A DNA stretch of 64,000 nt, from contig JAGPLX010000004.1 in assembly GCA_018053185.1 (NCBI GenBank), forward strand, positions 1 to 64,000, read 5' to 3'. This document shows, piece by piece, positions 41,645-49,775 of the stretch (positions are counted from its first letter, which is position 1; each line of letters begins with the position of its first letter). The position numbers and the translations under genes are program-made. The DNA comes from Syntrophobacteraceae bacterium (GTDB taxonomy: Bacteria; Desulfobacterota; Syntrophobacteria; Syntrophobacterales; Syntrophobacteraceae). The notes under the pieces were generated by a model. That model did not search any database. It had not been told where the DNA came from and saw only the letters and a program-made list of their open reading frames with translations.

Positions 41645-42419
41645 CCCGATCCCATAAAATCCGGGAAACGTCCAATCCCTTCCTGCGAAATCCCTCCAAT
41701 CCGAACACCATGTTGGCCTCGATAACATAGGTCTTGCCGTTGCACTGGCAGAGGTCCAGGCCGACCTCTTCAAACCCGCATCGCAGGCAAACCTGCTCGG
41801 CAAAATCCAGGGCTTCGGGGGGAATGTCTTCATAGGAAATCCCTGCCCCCCTCGAGACATTGTGCCGGAACTCGCCCTCCCGGCCTATTCGCCAATAGGC
41901 ATGGACCACCTTCCCCCCGATCACTACCGCTCGCAGGTCTTTGTCGATAGCCAGGTACTCCTGGATATACGCTGGGCGATGATCGTCGAGATATTCTTCC
42001 AGTTCCTCGATGTTCCGCACCATCCAGACTCCGAGTCCCTGGGACGACCCGACGGGATTTTTGGCGACGAAGGGAAAAGAGAAGTCCTGCAGGATGTATT
42101 GGGTGGGGTTTCGGCCGTAGTAGAGGCGAGTTCGGGGATGGGGGACCTCGAGAAGCTGGAACAGGTTGGTCTGGTGAATCTTATTTCCCATGAATCGGTA
42201 ATAGTTTCGGGGGAAAACTCTTCTGCCCAATGATTGGAAGACATCTTCGTAGAGGGGAGTTGGGTAGCAGACGAGGTCCGAACTCCGGATAGCCTGGCGC
42301 ACCTCGGGGGTGTAATCTTCCCAGTTGGGTTTCACACCATGGCAGGGAATCGCGGTGCAGGAACGAAGGCGTTTTCCCAGGGCGAGACGCCGTGGCCGGG
42401 CCGTTAGATTCATTGACAT
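41631..42419 (-). CDS. RimK-like ATP-grasp protein
   Basis: 262 residues from the minus-strand ATG at 42419 (second ATG at 42413). Blocks visible: NKIHQTNLFQLLEVPHPRT, PFVAKNPVGSSQGLGVWMV (ATP-binding loop), YIQEYLAIDKDLRAVVIGGK, and metal-binding CNGKTYVIEANMVFGLEG. This matches ATP-grasp ligases of the RimK/GshB type, which join a carboxylate to an amine. The substrate is unknown. It is divergent from tetR and its start codon lies within the -35 box of the tetR promoter, so the two are probably co-regulated. Confidence 0.8.
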   Translation of the reverse strand: MSMNLTARPRRLALGKRLRSCTAIPCHGVKPNWEDYTPEVRQAIRSSDLVCYPTPLYEDVFQSLGRRVFPRNYYRFMGNKIHQTNLFQLLEVPHPRTRLYYGRNPTQYILQDFSFPFVAKNPVGSSQGLGVWMVRNIEELEEYLDDHRPAYIQEYLAIDKDLRAVVIGGKVVHAYWRIGREGEFRHNVSRGAGISYEDIPPEALDFAEQVCLRCGFEEVGLDLCQCNGKTYVIEANMVFGLEGFRRKGLDVSRILWDRVMGI

Positions 42420-42440
42420 GGGTACGGATTTCCTTATAAT
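42413..42440 (+). promoter_or_regulatory. Sigma-70 promoter of tetR and the menaquinone operon
   Basis: TTGACA (42413-42418) and TATAAT (42435-42440) are both perfect, with a 16-bp spacer. It overlaps the start codon of the divergent ATP-grasp gene. Confidence 0.85.
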
Positions 42441-42455
42441 GACCAGGTGGTCATT
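42438..42455. promoter_or_regulatory. TetR-type operator palindrome
   Basis: AATGACCA-GG-TGGTCATT is a perfect 18-bp palindrome that begins inside the -10 box of the tetR promoter. This is the classic geometry for autorepression by a TetR dimer. It also lies in the 5-prime leader or promoter of the divergent ATP-grasp gene. Confidence 0.8.
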
Positions 42456-42482
42456 TTTTCGAGGGCAAGAGAAAGGCTCCCC

Positions 42483-43130
42483 ATGAACCTCTCCAGGACC
42501 TTCAGCAAACTCGAGAACGACAAGCAGCAGCGCATTTTGGACACGGCCATCGAGGAATTCGCCCGCCACGGGTTCCGCCAGGCCAGTGTCAATCGCATGG
42601 TGCAAAGCCTGGGAATCGCCAAGGGTTCCATTTTCCAGTACTTCGGCAACAAGGAAGGCCTCTTTCAAGTCATCTTCAACTACGCCGTCGAGATGGTTCG
42701 ACGTTCGCTCCGTCAGGTCAAGCAGGAAACGGCGGAGTCGGATTTTTTTGAGCGAATCCGCAAAAGCCTGCTGGCAGGGATTTTCTTTATCGAACGTCAC
42801 CCGCGAATCTACCAGATCTATCTCAAAATGATCTTCCAGGAAGATTTTCCTCTACGAACGGCCTTTCTGCAACAGGTTCATTTGTTTTCGGCCGAATACC
42901 TGAAACCCGTGGTTGAACGGGGCCTGGATCGGGGGGAGTTGCGCCGGGATCTGGATGTGGACATGACGGTATTCTTTCTGGATGCCCTCATGGACCGCTT
43001 CCTTCAAGCGTATTGCGTCTCTTTCTTGGATGCCGGGGCGGGTCTGTATCAGGCATCCCCAACCCAGTTGGAGAAAAAGGTCGATGAATTCATTCGGCTG
43101 CTTCAGCACGGGATCGGCAGGCATCGGTAG
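42483..43130 (+). CDS. TetR/AcrR-family transcriptional regulator
   Basis: 215 residues from ATG 42483 (AAAGG upstream). The N-terminal helix-turn-helix reads ILDTAIEEFARHGFRQASVN, then IAKGSIFQYFGNKEGLF, the family signature. The C-terminal ligand-binding domain is helical and hydrophobic, with FFIERHPRIYQIYLKMIF. A perfect palindrome sits over its own -10 box. The mqn genes follow on the same strand with no intervening terminator, so this regulator probably controls menaquinone synthesis; its ligand is unknown. Confidence 0.9.
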   Translation: MNLSRTFSKLENDKQQRILDTAIEEFARHGFRQASVNRMVQSLGIAKGSIFQYFGNKEGLFQVIFNYAVEMVRRSLRQVKQETAESDFFERIRKSLLAGIFFIERHPRIYQIYLKMIFQEDFPLRTAFLQQVHLFSAEYLKPVVERGLDRGELRRDLDVDMTVFFLDALMDRFLQAYCVSFLDAGAGLYQASPTQLEKKVDEFIRLLQHGIGRHR

Positions 43131-43228
43131 GTCGGGGAAAAGGATGGATGCAGGAACGCGGAGGGCTCTTTTTGATCGAGGAGACGGCCGGTTTGACGTT
43201 CATCCGGCGTCGGGAAGGACAGGATGGT

Positions 43229-44332
43229 ATGATCGAGGTCCGAACGTACGAGCGACTCGGCTTGGCCGATATTTATGAAAAGGTCCTGGAGGGCCGACGT
43301 TTGAGCATTGAGGACGGGGCACGGCTCTTTGATTGCCCTGATGTTCTGGCCGTGGGCTCGCTGGCTCGACATATGCGCACGAGCCTCCATGGGAATACCG
43401 CATACTACGTCCTCAACCAACACATCAATTATTCCAACGTCTGTGTCAACGGTTGCCGTTTTTGTGCCTTCGGGAGGGAAAAGGGGGACCCCCTCGCCTT
43501 CGAGATGTCCCTGGAAGAGGTGTTCGAGAAGATTCGATCCCGCAAAGACGAACCCTTGACGGAGATCCACATTGTGGGGGGATGTCATCCGGATTTGCCT
43601 CTGTCTTACTACATGGAAATGCTGGAAGGAGTGAGACGGTTGCGACCTTCCGCTTCCATTAAGGCTTTCACGGCGGTGGAGATCGCTCACTTTGCCAGGC
43701 GTGAGGGCCTCCCCACCCGGGAGATTCTCCTGCGCCTTCGAACCGCAGGCCTCAATATGCTGCCTGGCGGAGGTGCCGAGATTTTCAGCCCGAGGGTTCG
43801 CCGGCTGCTCTGTCCCAGGAAACTCAGCGGCCTCGAATGGTTGAACCTCATCCGGGAAGCTCACAGCCTGGGCATCAAGACCAATGCAACCATGCTGTTC
43901 GGACACTTCGAGACGACCCGGGAGCGGCTCGAACATCTGGCGGCCATGCGGGAGCTCCAGGACGAGACCCATGGATTCCTCTGCTTCATCCCTCTTCCTT
44001 TTCTGACGGCCAACAGCCACGTTTCTGGGATCGCCCCCCCCACCGGCGTAGATGAATTGAAAACCATCGCCGTCAGCCGACTCATGCTGGACAATTTTCC
44101 CCACATCAAAGCGTACTGGATCATGCTCACGGTCAAGCTTGCCCAGGTGGCCATGCATTTTGGTGCCGACGATTTCGATGGCACGGTCATGGAGGAACGG
44201 ATCGGGCATATGGCTGGAGCGCAATCCGAACAGGCCCTCACGCGTTCCCAGCTCGAGAGGGTCATCACCGAGGCCGGATTCGACCCCGTTGAGCGCAATT
44301 GTTTCTTCGAGCCGGTTGGCAAAAGAGTTTGA
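43229..44332 (+). CDS. mqnE: Aminodeoxyfutalosine synthase MqnE
   Basis: 367 residues from ATG 43229, which fits the family start; an in-frame ATG at 43148 would add 27 unlikely residues. Radical SAM cluster C72-x3-C76-x2-C79 within NVCVNGCRFCAFGR. Further blocks HIVGGCHPDLPLSYY, LNMLPGGGAEIF and NATMLFGH are typical. MqnE joins the radical SAM adenosyl group to the enolpyruvyl product of MqnA, giving aminodeoxyfutalosine. It forms an operon with mqnC, mqnX, mqnA and ubiX. Confidence 0.93.
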   Translation: MIEVRTYERLGLADIYEKVLEGRRLSIEDGARLFDCPDVLAVGSLARHMRTSLHGNTAYYVLNQHINYSNVCVNGCRFCAFGREKGDPLAFEMSLEEVFEKIRSRKDEPLTEIHIVGGCHPDLPLSYYMEMLEGVRRLRPSASIKAFTAVEIAHFARREGLPTREILLRLRTAGLNMLPGGGAEIFSPRVRRLLCPRKLSGLEWLNLIREAHSLGIKTNATMLFGHFETTRERLEHLAAMRELQDETHGFLCFIPLPFLTANSHVSGIAPPTGVDELKTIAVSRLMLDNFPHIKAYWIMLTVKLAQVAMHFGADDFDGTVMEERIGHMAGAQSEQALTRSQLERVITEAGFDPVERNCFFEPVGKRV

Positions 44333-44344
44333 GAGGATACCGCG

Positions 44345-45406
44345 ATGGTCCCCATGGAGAAACCGATTCCTCGGGAGAGTTGCCCTCGTCTCACCTTTTC
44401 CCAGGCCATGGATCTCTACCAGAACGCCGATTTCTACGACCTGGGAGTCCTTGCTCACCGGGTCCGAATGCAGAAGCACCCGAATCTTACGGTCAGCTAC
44501 GTAGTGGATCGGAACATCAACTATTCCAACGTCTGTGTGTGCGCATGCCGATTCTGCGCGTTTTTTCGTCCTCCTGGTCATCCCGAAGCCTATGTCCTGT
44601 CCAGAGAGGAGCTGGGGGCTAAAATCGAGGAGACCCTCGAGTTGGGGGGAACACAAATCCTCCTCCAGGGCGGACACCATCCTGCCTTGCCGCTTTCTTT
44701 CTACGAGGAAATGCTTGCATTCATCAAGGACCGGTATTCGATTCATGTTCATGCTTTCTCCCCTCCTGAAATTGTTCACTTCAGCAGGATCGAAGGCATC
44801 GGCGTTTCGGAAGTTCTCAGGCGACTGAGGAGCGCCGGCCTGGATTCGATTCCCGGAGGAGGGGCGGAAATCCTCGTGGATTCGGTGCGCAAGAAGGTCT
44901 CTCCCAGAAAATGTTCTGCCAAAGAGTGGTTGGATGTGATGGAGGAAGCCCACGCACAGGGGCTCAGGACCACGGCCACCATGATGTTCGGACATGAGGA
45001 GCAGCCCCGTCACCGTTTGGAACATCTCTTTGCTCTCCGGGACCTGCAGGACCGCACGGGAGGCTTTACCGCTTTCATCCCCTGGTCGTTTCAGCCAAAC
45101 AACACGGCCATCAATCGCTTCCCCGAAACAGCAGTTTCCTACTTGAGACTACTGGCCGTCTCCCGGCTTGTCCTGGACAATTTCGACAATGTGCAGGCAT
45201 CCTGGGTCACCATGGGTCCCAAAATCGCTCAACTCGCCCTGAGCTTTGGAGCCAACGATTTTGGATCCACCATGATCGAGGAGAACGTCGTGGCTGCGGC
45301 GGGTGTGTGTTTCAGAATGCCGGTGGAGGAAATTCGCAGAGTGATACGCAGCGCTGGTTTCGTCCCGCGCCGGCGGACTATGGATTACCGGTGGGTCGAG
45401 CCATGA
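44345..45406 (+). CDS. mqnC: Cyclic dehypoxanthine futalosine synthase MqnC
   Basis: 353 residues, 12 bp after mqnE with a GAGAGGA SD. Radical SAM motif C64-x3-C68-x2-C71 in NVCVCACRFCAFFR, with an additional C66 inside the motif. ILLQGGHHPALPLSFYE, GLDSIPGGGAEILVD and TTATMMFGHEE follow. MqnC cyclises dehypoxanthine futalosine in the menaquinone pathway. It is paralogous to MqnE, as expected. Confidence 0.94.
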   Translation: MVPMEKPIPRESCPRLTFSQAMDLYQNADFYDLGVLAHRVRMQKHPNLTVSYVVDRNINYSNVCVCACRFCAFFRPPGHPEAYVLSREELGAKIEETLELGGTQILLQGGHHPALPLSFYEEMLAFIKDRYSIHVHAFSPPEIVHFSRIEGIGVSEVLRRLRSAGLDSIPGGGAEILVDSVRKKVSPRKCSAKEWLDVMEEAHAQGLRTTATMMFGHEEQPRHRLEHLFALRDLQDRTGGFTAFIPWSFQPNNTAINRFPETAVSYLRLLAVSRLVLDNFDNVQASWVTMGPKIAQLALSFGANDFGSTMIEENVVAAAGVCFRMPVEEIRRVIRSAGFVPRRRTMDYRWVEP

Positions 45407-46662
45407 GGTCTATCACCGAAACTCTTTCCGTTTTGCATCGGGCTGCCTGGGTGATTCCCATGGGAAGTCCTCCCGTGCAGGACGGGGGGGTTTGGGTGCA
45501 CTCGGGGCGGGTAACGGCGGTCGGCCGCTTTCGGGATTTGAGAACCCGGTGCCCCTCCCATACAGCGATTCATGACCAGGGAGACTGTGCCCTGATGCCT
45601 GCCCTGGTGAACGCTCATACCCATTTGGAGCTCACCGGCCTGCAAGGACTCATTTGCCTGCCGCAACCGAACTTTGCCCGGTGGCTGGAAGAATTGCTTC
45701 CTCTCCGACGCGGCCTCTCCGTGGAGGACCAGAGGACGGCACTGGAAGAAGGGGAACGGTGTCTCTTCGAGGAAGCAACGGCGCTCTGCGCGGACATCAC
45801 CAATGGAGCGACTTTCACCTTGCCGGAGGGTTCCCCATGGGTGGCAAGAAAATCCTTTCTCGAGGTCATCGGCTTCAACCAGCCGGGCCTCGAATCCGTG
45901 TTGGGTGACGAGCATTACAAATCATCACTGGAGGTGCCTGGAACGAAAACCTGCGGCGGACTGGCTGCCCATGCCTGTTATTCGACTGCAGGGGCCGTCA
46001 TTCGGGAGGCCAAGGAAGTGAGTCGGAAGGGCCAGCTTCTTTTCTCCATTCACGTGGCGGAGCATGAAGACGAGATCGAGTTTCTCCGGCGGGGGACCGG
46101 TTTCTGCCGGGATCTTCTCGAAAGCATGGGAAAATGGGTTTCGGGCTGGAAACCTCCCGGCACCACCCCGGTTCAATACCTCGACCGTCTGGGGGTCCTG
46201 GATGAAGGAACCCTCCTGGTCCACTGTGTCCATCTCAGCCGTCGCGACTGGGAAATCATTGCTGCAAGGGGATGTTCGGTGTGTTTTTGCCCTCGAAGCA
46301 ATCGGAATCTGAACGTCGGGGAGGCGAACATCCCGGAGGCTGTCCGTTGGAACATTCCCTGGGCTCTCGGGACGGACAGTCTGGCAAGCAATGAACGCTT
46401 GAGCCTGTTCGCCGAGGCCTGTCTGGCCATGGAATCCCACCCGGAGATTTCCCCCGACGTATTTCTCAGGGCGGCGACTTTGGGGGGGGCTGAAGCTCTT
46501 CACATGCAGGGAGAATACGGAACCATTCGGCCGGGAAGCAGGGCTGTCCTGATTTCAGTGTCTCTTCCAATTTCGATCCGGGAAGTCCAACTGAGTGAAA
46601 CCATCCTGTACCGCGGAAGAGAAGGAGAATACCAATGGGTTCATCACCCGGGCGCCGATTGA
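45403..46662 (+). CDS. mqnX: Aminodeoxyfutalosine deaminase MqnX (amidohydrolase)
   Basis: 419 residues from ATG 45403, overlapping the mqnC stop as ATGA. Amidohydrolase metal motifs: HTHLE in VNAHTHLELTGLQG, HVAEHEDE, HCVHLS and the aspartate in LGTDSLASNE. In the pathway variant that passes through aminodeoxyfutalosine, this enzyme deaminates its adenine to give futalosine. The position inside the mqn operon supports this role over other amidohydrolases of the family. Confidence 0.88.
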   Translation: MRSITETLSVLHRAAWVIPMGSPPVQDGGVWVHSGRVTAVGRFRDLRTRCPSHTAIHDQGDCALMPALVNAHTHLELTGLQGLICLPQPNFARWLEELLPLRRGLSVEDQRTALEEGERCLFEEATALCADITNGATFTLPEGSPWVARKSFLEVIGFNQPGLESVLGDEHYKSSLEVPGTKTCGGLAAHACYSTAGAVIREAKEVSRKGQLLFSIHVAEHEDEIEFLRRGTGFCRDLLESMGKWVSGWKPPGTTPVQYLDRLGVLDEGTLLVHCVHLSRRDWEIIAARGCSVCFCPRSNRNLNVGEANIPEAVRWNIPWALGTDSLASNERLSLFAEACLAMESHPEISPDVFLRAATLGGAEALHMQGEYGTIRPGSRAVLISVSLPISIREVQLSETILYRGREGEYQWVHHPGAD

Positions 46663-47495
46663 GACTGGGAAGAATCGGCTTCTTGAATGTCCTTCCCATC
46701 TACTACCCTCTGGAGTGCGGAATTCTTCCGCACCCGTTTGAGATCATCTCGGGTACCCCGGCTTACCTCAATGGGCTCATGGCCGAAGGAAAACTGGATC
46801 TGAGTGTTGTTTCCTCCATCGAGTACGCCCGACACCCCGGGCGGTACTATATACTTCCCAACCTGTCCATCAGTTGCCGGGGCCCCGTCAAGAGTGTTCT
46901 GCTCATGAGTCGGGTGCCCGTTCGGGAACTTTCGGGGCAGACGATTTTGGTCAGTGCTCAGTCGCACACGTCGGTGGCATTGCTCCGTATACTATTTGAT
47001 TTTTCCCTGGGAGTTCGAGCGAATTTCGATGTGGGAGACTGTACCGAAGCCTTGTCTCAAAACCGGTATCCGACGGCTTTTCTCGCCATCGGAGACGAGG
47101 CCCTCGTGCTTCGCAACCATTCTCTCTACCCTCATGTCCTGGACCTGGGAGAGGCCTGGCATTCCTGGACGGGGATTCCCTTCGTTTTCGCCGTTTGGAT
47201 CATTCAGCGTGAAGCGGTGGAAGGAGGGAACGGGGAATTGGGGCCGGCCTTGGAAACCCTGTCCCGGGCCAAGAAATGGGGACGGGATCATCTGGATCCC
47301 GTGTGTCGGGAGGCTTCGCTGCGGGGAGTCCTGAGCCGCCATGGATTGCATGACTACTACCGGTGCTTGAGGTATGAACTCGGGGACGAGGAGGTACGGG
47401 GACTCCGGCTCTTTTTCCAGTTTCTGGTGAAGATGGGAGAGATCGGGGAGGAGCCCCCCGTGGACATTTTTCCCGCTCCGGCCGGTGTGGTGTGA
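46635..47495 (+). CDS. mqnA: Chorismate dehydratase MqnA
   Basis: 286 residues; it starts 28 bp inside mqnX and has a good SD (GAAGGAG). Periplasmic-binding-protein-like fold: RLGRIGFLNVLPIYYPLE, the DLSVVSSIEYARHP loop, a small-residue loop SAQSHTSVALLRIL, and FLAIGDEAL. MqnA dehydrates chorismate to 3-enolpyruvylbenzoate, the first committed step. No signal peptide, so cytoplasmic. Confidence 0.93.
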   Translation: MGSSPGRRLRLGRIGFLNVLPIYYPLECGILPHPFEIISGTPAYLNGLMAEGKLDLSVVSSIEYARHPGRYYILPNLSISCRGPVKSVLLMSRVPVRELSGQTILVSAQSHTSVALLRILFDFSLGVRANFDVGDCTEALSQNRYPTAFLAIGDEALVLRNHSLYPHVLDLGEAWHSWTGIPFVFAVWIIQREAVEGGNGELGPALETLSRAKKWGRDHLDPVCREASLRGVLSRHGLHDYYRCLRYELGDEEVRGLRLFFQFLVKMGEIGEEPPVDIFPAPAGVV

Positions 47496-47574
47496 TTGGA
47501 CGGTTTCGGGCTTTCTTCGGCCGGATCCAGCAGGCTGTGCCCACGGTCTTGTCCGTCTTGACCGGGAATTTGCC

Positions 47575-48186
47575 ATGGGGAAAGTCTGGAACAGGGAGAA
47601 TGGTTTGAGCCCAAAAGAGCTCATAGTGGCCGTAACGGGAGCGAGCGGGGCAGTGTATGCCAGGACCTTGCTCCGGTACCTGTCGAGGCAGGGGGTGGAA
47701 ATCCACCTGATTCCATCCAGTGCCGGAAGACTTGTGTACCAGTTGGAGATCGGGATCCCCCTCGAGCAGGATCTGCCGCCGACCGTTCGATGCTACAATG
47801 AGAAGGACTTCTTCGCTCCCCCGGCCAGTGGGTCGTTCTCCGCGCACGGGATGGTGATCGTGCCCTGCACCATGGGGACACTGGCGGCCGTTGCCAATGG
47901 ATTGTCCCTGAATCTCATCCACCGGGCAGCCGATGTGTGCCTTAAAGAGCGGCGCCCTCTCGTGGTGGTGCCCCGGGAAACCCCTCTCAATCGCGTTCAT
48001 CTAAGAAACATGCTGAAACTTACCGAAGCCGGGGCCATCCTGTTGCCAGCCATGCCCGGCTTCTACCATCGCCCCCTGGGCATCGAGGACATCGCTCGTT
48101 TTATTGTTGCCAGGATCCTCGATCAGCTCGGTTTTGCCCAGGACCTGGTCCCGCCATGGAACCCCAACCCCGAGATTCTTTCCTAG
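47575..48186 (+). CDS. ubiX: Flavin prenyltransferase UbiX
   Basis: 203 residues from ATG 47575; TTG 47602 is an alternative. UbiX/Pad1 blocks: LIVAVTGASGAVYARTLL with the flavin-binding TGASG at 21-25, FSAHGMVIVPCTMGTLAAVANG, LVVVPRETPLNRVHLRNML and GAILLPAMPGFYH. It makes prenylated FMN for UbiD-type decarboxylases. In this operon it would support the late decarboxylation in menaquinone synthesis. No ubiD-like gene is in the window. Confidence 0.92.
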   Translation: MGKVWNRENGLSPKELIVAVTGASGAVYARTLLRYLSRQGVEIHLIPSSAGRLVYQLEIGIPLEQDLPPTVRCYNEKDFFAPPASGSFSAHGMVIVPCTMGTLAAVANGLSLNLIHRAADVCLKERRPLVVVPRETPLNRVHLRNMLKLTEAGAILLPAMPGFYHRPLGIEDIARFIVARILDQLGFAQDLVPPWNPNPEILS

Positions 48187-48316
48187 GACAGCCTGGCAGA
48201 ACCGTGCATCCAGTCTCTGCCAAGCAGCATAAAGGGCCGTGCCCACCAGAAGGGACCGTTGAATGATGCCGCACTGCACTTACCGGACAGCGGCAGGTTC
48301 CAAGGTAGTCCCTCAT

Positions 48317-48332
48317 GACCTGCCCGCAGGTC
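48317..48332. terminator. Hairpin between ubiX and the convergent purH-like gene
   Basis: GACCTG-CCCG-CAGGTC, a perfect 6-bp stem directly abutting the stop codon of the minus-strand gene. No strong T-tract on either side, so a weak terminator at best. Confidence 0.4.
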
Positions 48333-48333
48333 T

Positions 48334-49623
48334 TCAGTGTTTGAACGCCCTCTGTTCCGTGAACACCATGGTGGCATCGGCTTCATTGCAGGCCTCGATG
48401 ACTTCCCAGTCCCTTATGGAACCTCCGGGCTGCACCACCGCTGTGATGCCCTGACGCAGTCCCACGTCGACGCCGTCGCGGAACGGGAAGAAAGCATCGG
48501 AAACCATGGAGGCTCCCCGGAGCCCACCTTTGGCCTCCTGGGTCTGGAGATCGATCTCCATCTTTTGCTCCCTGGGCCTTTGCCCTTTCTCGACGGCCAA
48601 TTCCAGCTCTTTGTACGAGATCTTGTGCCGGTCAAAGCAAAGAGCGTCCGCATATTTCTGGTAGGCTTTGAAAACAGCGATCTCCGCCACCCCAACCCGG
48701 TCCTGCTCCCCCGTACCAATGCCGACGGTGCACTCATCCTTGACGTACAGAACCGAATTGGAGGTGACCCCCTGTTCCACAAACCAGCCGAAAAGCAGGT
48801 CCCGGAGCTCCTGTTCCGAGGGTTCTCGGCGGATGCGATAGAGCTTGCCGTTGTGTGTGGCCTGGGCCGGTTTGAGATCCCCGGCTTCCCGTATGCGATT
48901 CAGGGGAGACTGCTGAACGATGAGACCGCCGTCCATCAGGGATTTTAAATCCACGAACCTGGAAAGGGCGTAGTCGGTCAGCCGGTTGATTCCGGCGATC
49001 TGAATGATCCGGAGGTTCGATCGTCGTTTGAGGATTTCCATGGTACCTTCTTCATAGTCCGGGGCAGCCAGGACTTCGAGGTAGTTTTGGGCCACGAGTT
49101 CGGCTGTTTCCTTGTCCACGGACCGGTTGAACACTACACAGCCCCCGAAAGCAGCAATGCGATCGGCGCGATTGGCCCGATGGTAAGCCCGGGCAAGGGA
49201 TTCGCCATAGGCGGCCCCGCAGGGGTTGTTGTGCTTGAGGATGACCGCCGCCGGTTTCTTCATCAGGAATTTCAGGATGTTGAGGCCGTTGTCCAGGTCG
49301 GTGAGGTTGATTTTTCCCGGATGCTTTCCCTCCTGGAGCATGTCCTCCTCCCGAATAGCGCTGACCAATCCCAGACCCGGTTCGATGAAACGGCATTCCC
49401 CGAGTTTGAGATGTCCTCCAACCAGCTCGTACAAGGCGGCCTCTTGTCCTGGATTCTCCCCGTATCGCAAACCCTTTTCAATGAGCTCTCCCGTCTTGTC
49501 GTCAGGAAATTTCCAGCTTCGTTTCCGGTACCTGAGCTCCTGGTCCCCGAAGAAAATACGCAGGGAATCGGGGAAATGATCTTCCATCACCGTTCGATAC
49601 ATCTTTTTTAGATCCGCTGTCAT
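48334..49623 (-). CDS. purH: AICAR transformylase (PurH transformylase domain only)
   Basis: 429 residues from the minus-strand ATG at 49623, with SD GGAGGGAAGG. It carries the AICAR formyltransferase half of PurH: RYGENPGQEAALYE, the folate/AICAR motif KHNNPCGAAYGESL, AFGGCVVFNRSVD, and SDAFFPFRDGVD near the C-terminus. The N-terminal IMP cyclohydrolase domain of bifunctional PurH is absent, so this is a stand-alone enzyme that formylates AICAR in purine synthesis; cyclisation needs another gene product. Its leader contains an intrinsic terminator. Confidence 0.88.
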   Translation of the reverse strand: MTADLKKMYRTVMEDHFPDSLRIFFGDQELRYRKRSWKFPDDKTGELIEKGLRYGENPGQEAALYELVGGHLKLGECRFIEPGLGLVSAIREEDMLQEGKHPGKINLTDLDNGLNILKFLMKKPAAVILKHNNPCGAAYGESLARAYHRANRADRIAAFGGCVVFNRSVDKETAELVAQNYLEVLAAPDYEEGTMEILKRRSNLRIIQIAGINRLTDYALSRFVDLKSLMDGGLIVQQSPLNRIREAGDLKPAQATHNGKLYRIRREPSEQELRDLLFGWFVEQGVTSNSVLYVKDECTVGIGTGEQDRVGVAEIAVFKAYQKYADALCFDRHKISYKELELAVEKGQRPREQKMEIDLQTQEAKGGLRGASMVSDAFFPFRDGVDVGLRQGITAVVQPGGSIRDWEVIEACNEADATMVFTEQRAFKH

Positions 49624-49638
49624 AACCTTCCCTCCATG

Positions 49639-49663
49639 AAAAAAGCCCGGATGTTCTCCAGGC
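49639..49663 (-). terminator. Intrinsic terminator/attenuator in the AICAR transformylase leader
   Basis: On the minus strand GCCTGG-AGAACAT-CCGGGC is followed directly by TTTTTT, and the SD and ATG of the AICAR transformylase follow within 16 bp. The stem is fully paired only on this strand (one G-U). No gene lies upstream on the minus strand for over 1 kb, so the terminator can only act on the leader of this gene. Confidence 0.65.
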
Positions 49664-49726
49664 ATTTTTGTACGACACCCTTACCGTTCGATCAACCCCT
49701 CCGTGGCTCGGACGGCCAAAAATGAA

Positions 49727-49775
49727 AATCGGGTCGTGATTTCGGCAAACCACCGATTCCTCTGTTTTTATTGTA
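49727..49775 (-). promoter_or_regulatory. Structured leader and -10 box of the AICAR transformylase gene
   Basis: On the minus strand a TACAAT -10-like box (49770-49775) precedes a long hairpin at 49727-49758: AATCG-GTGGTTT-GCCG-AAATCAC-GACC-CGATT, with 12 pairs and a 4-nt bulge. Together with the terminator 64 bp further on, this looks like a riboswitch-type or attenuator leader of about 140 nt. I could not match it to a known riboswitch. Confidence 0.45.

Noticed and set aside
49727-49775. ZTP (pfl) riboswitch in front of the AICAR transformylase
   Set aside because: A GGGTCGTG string is present only on the opposite strand, and the conserved CCGCCTGGGC core is not found in the minus-strand leader.
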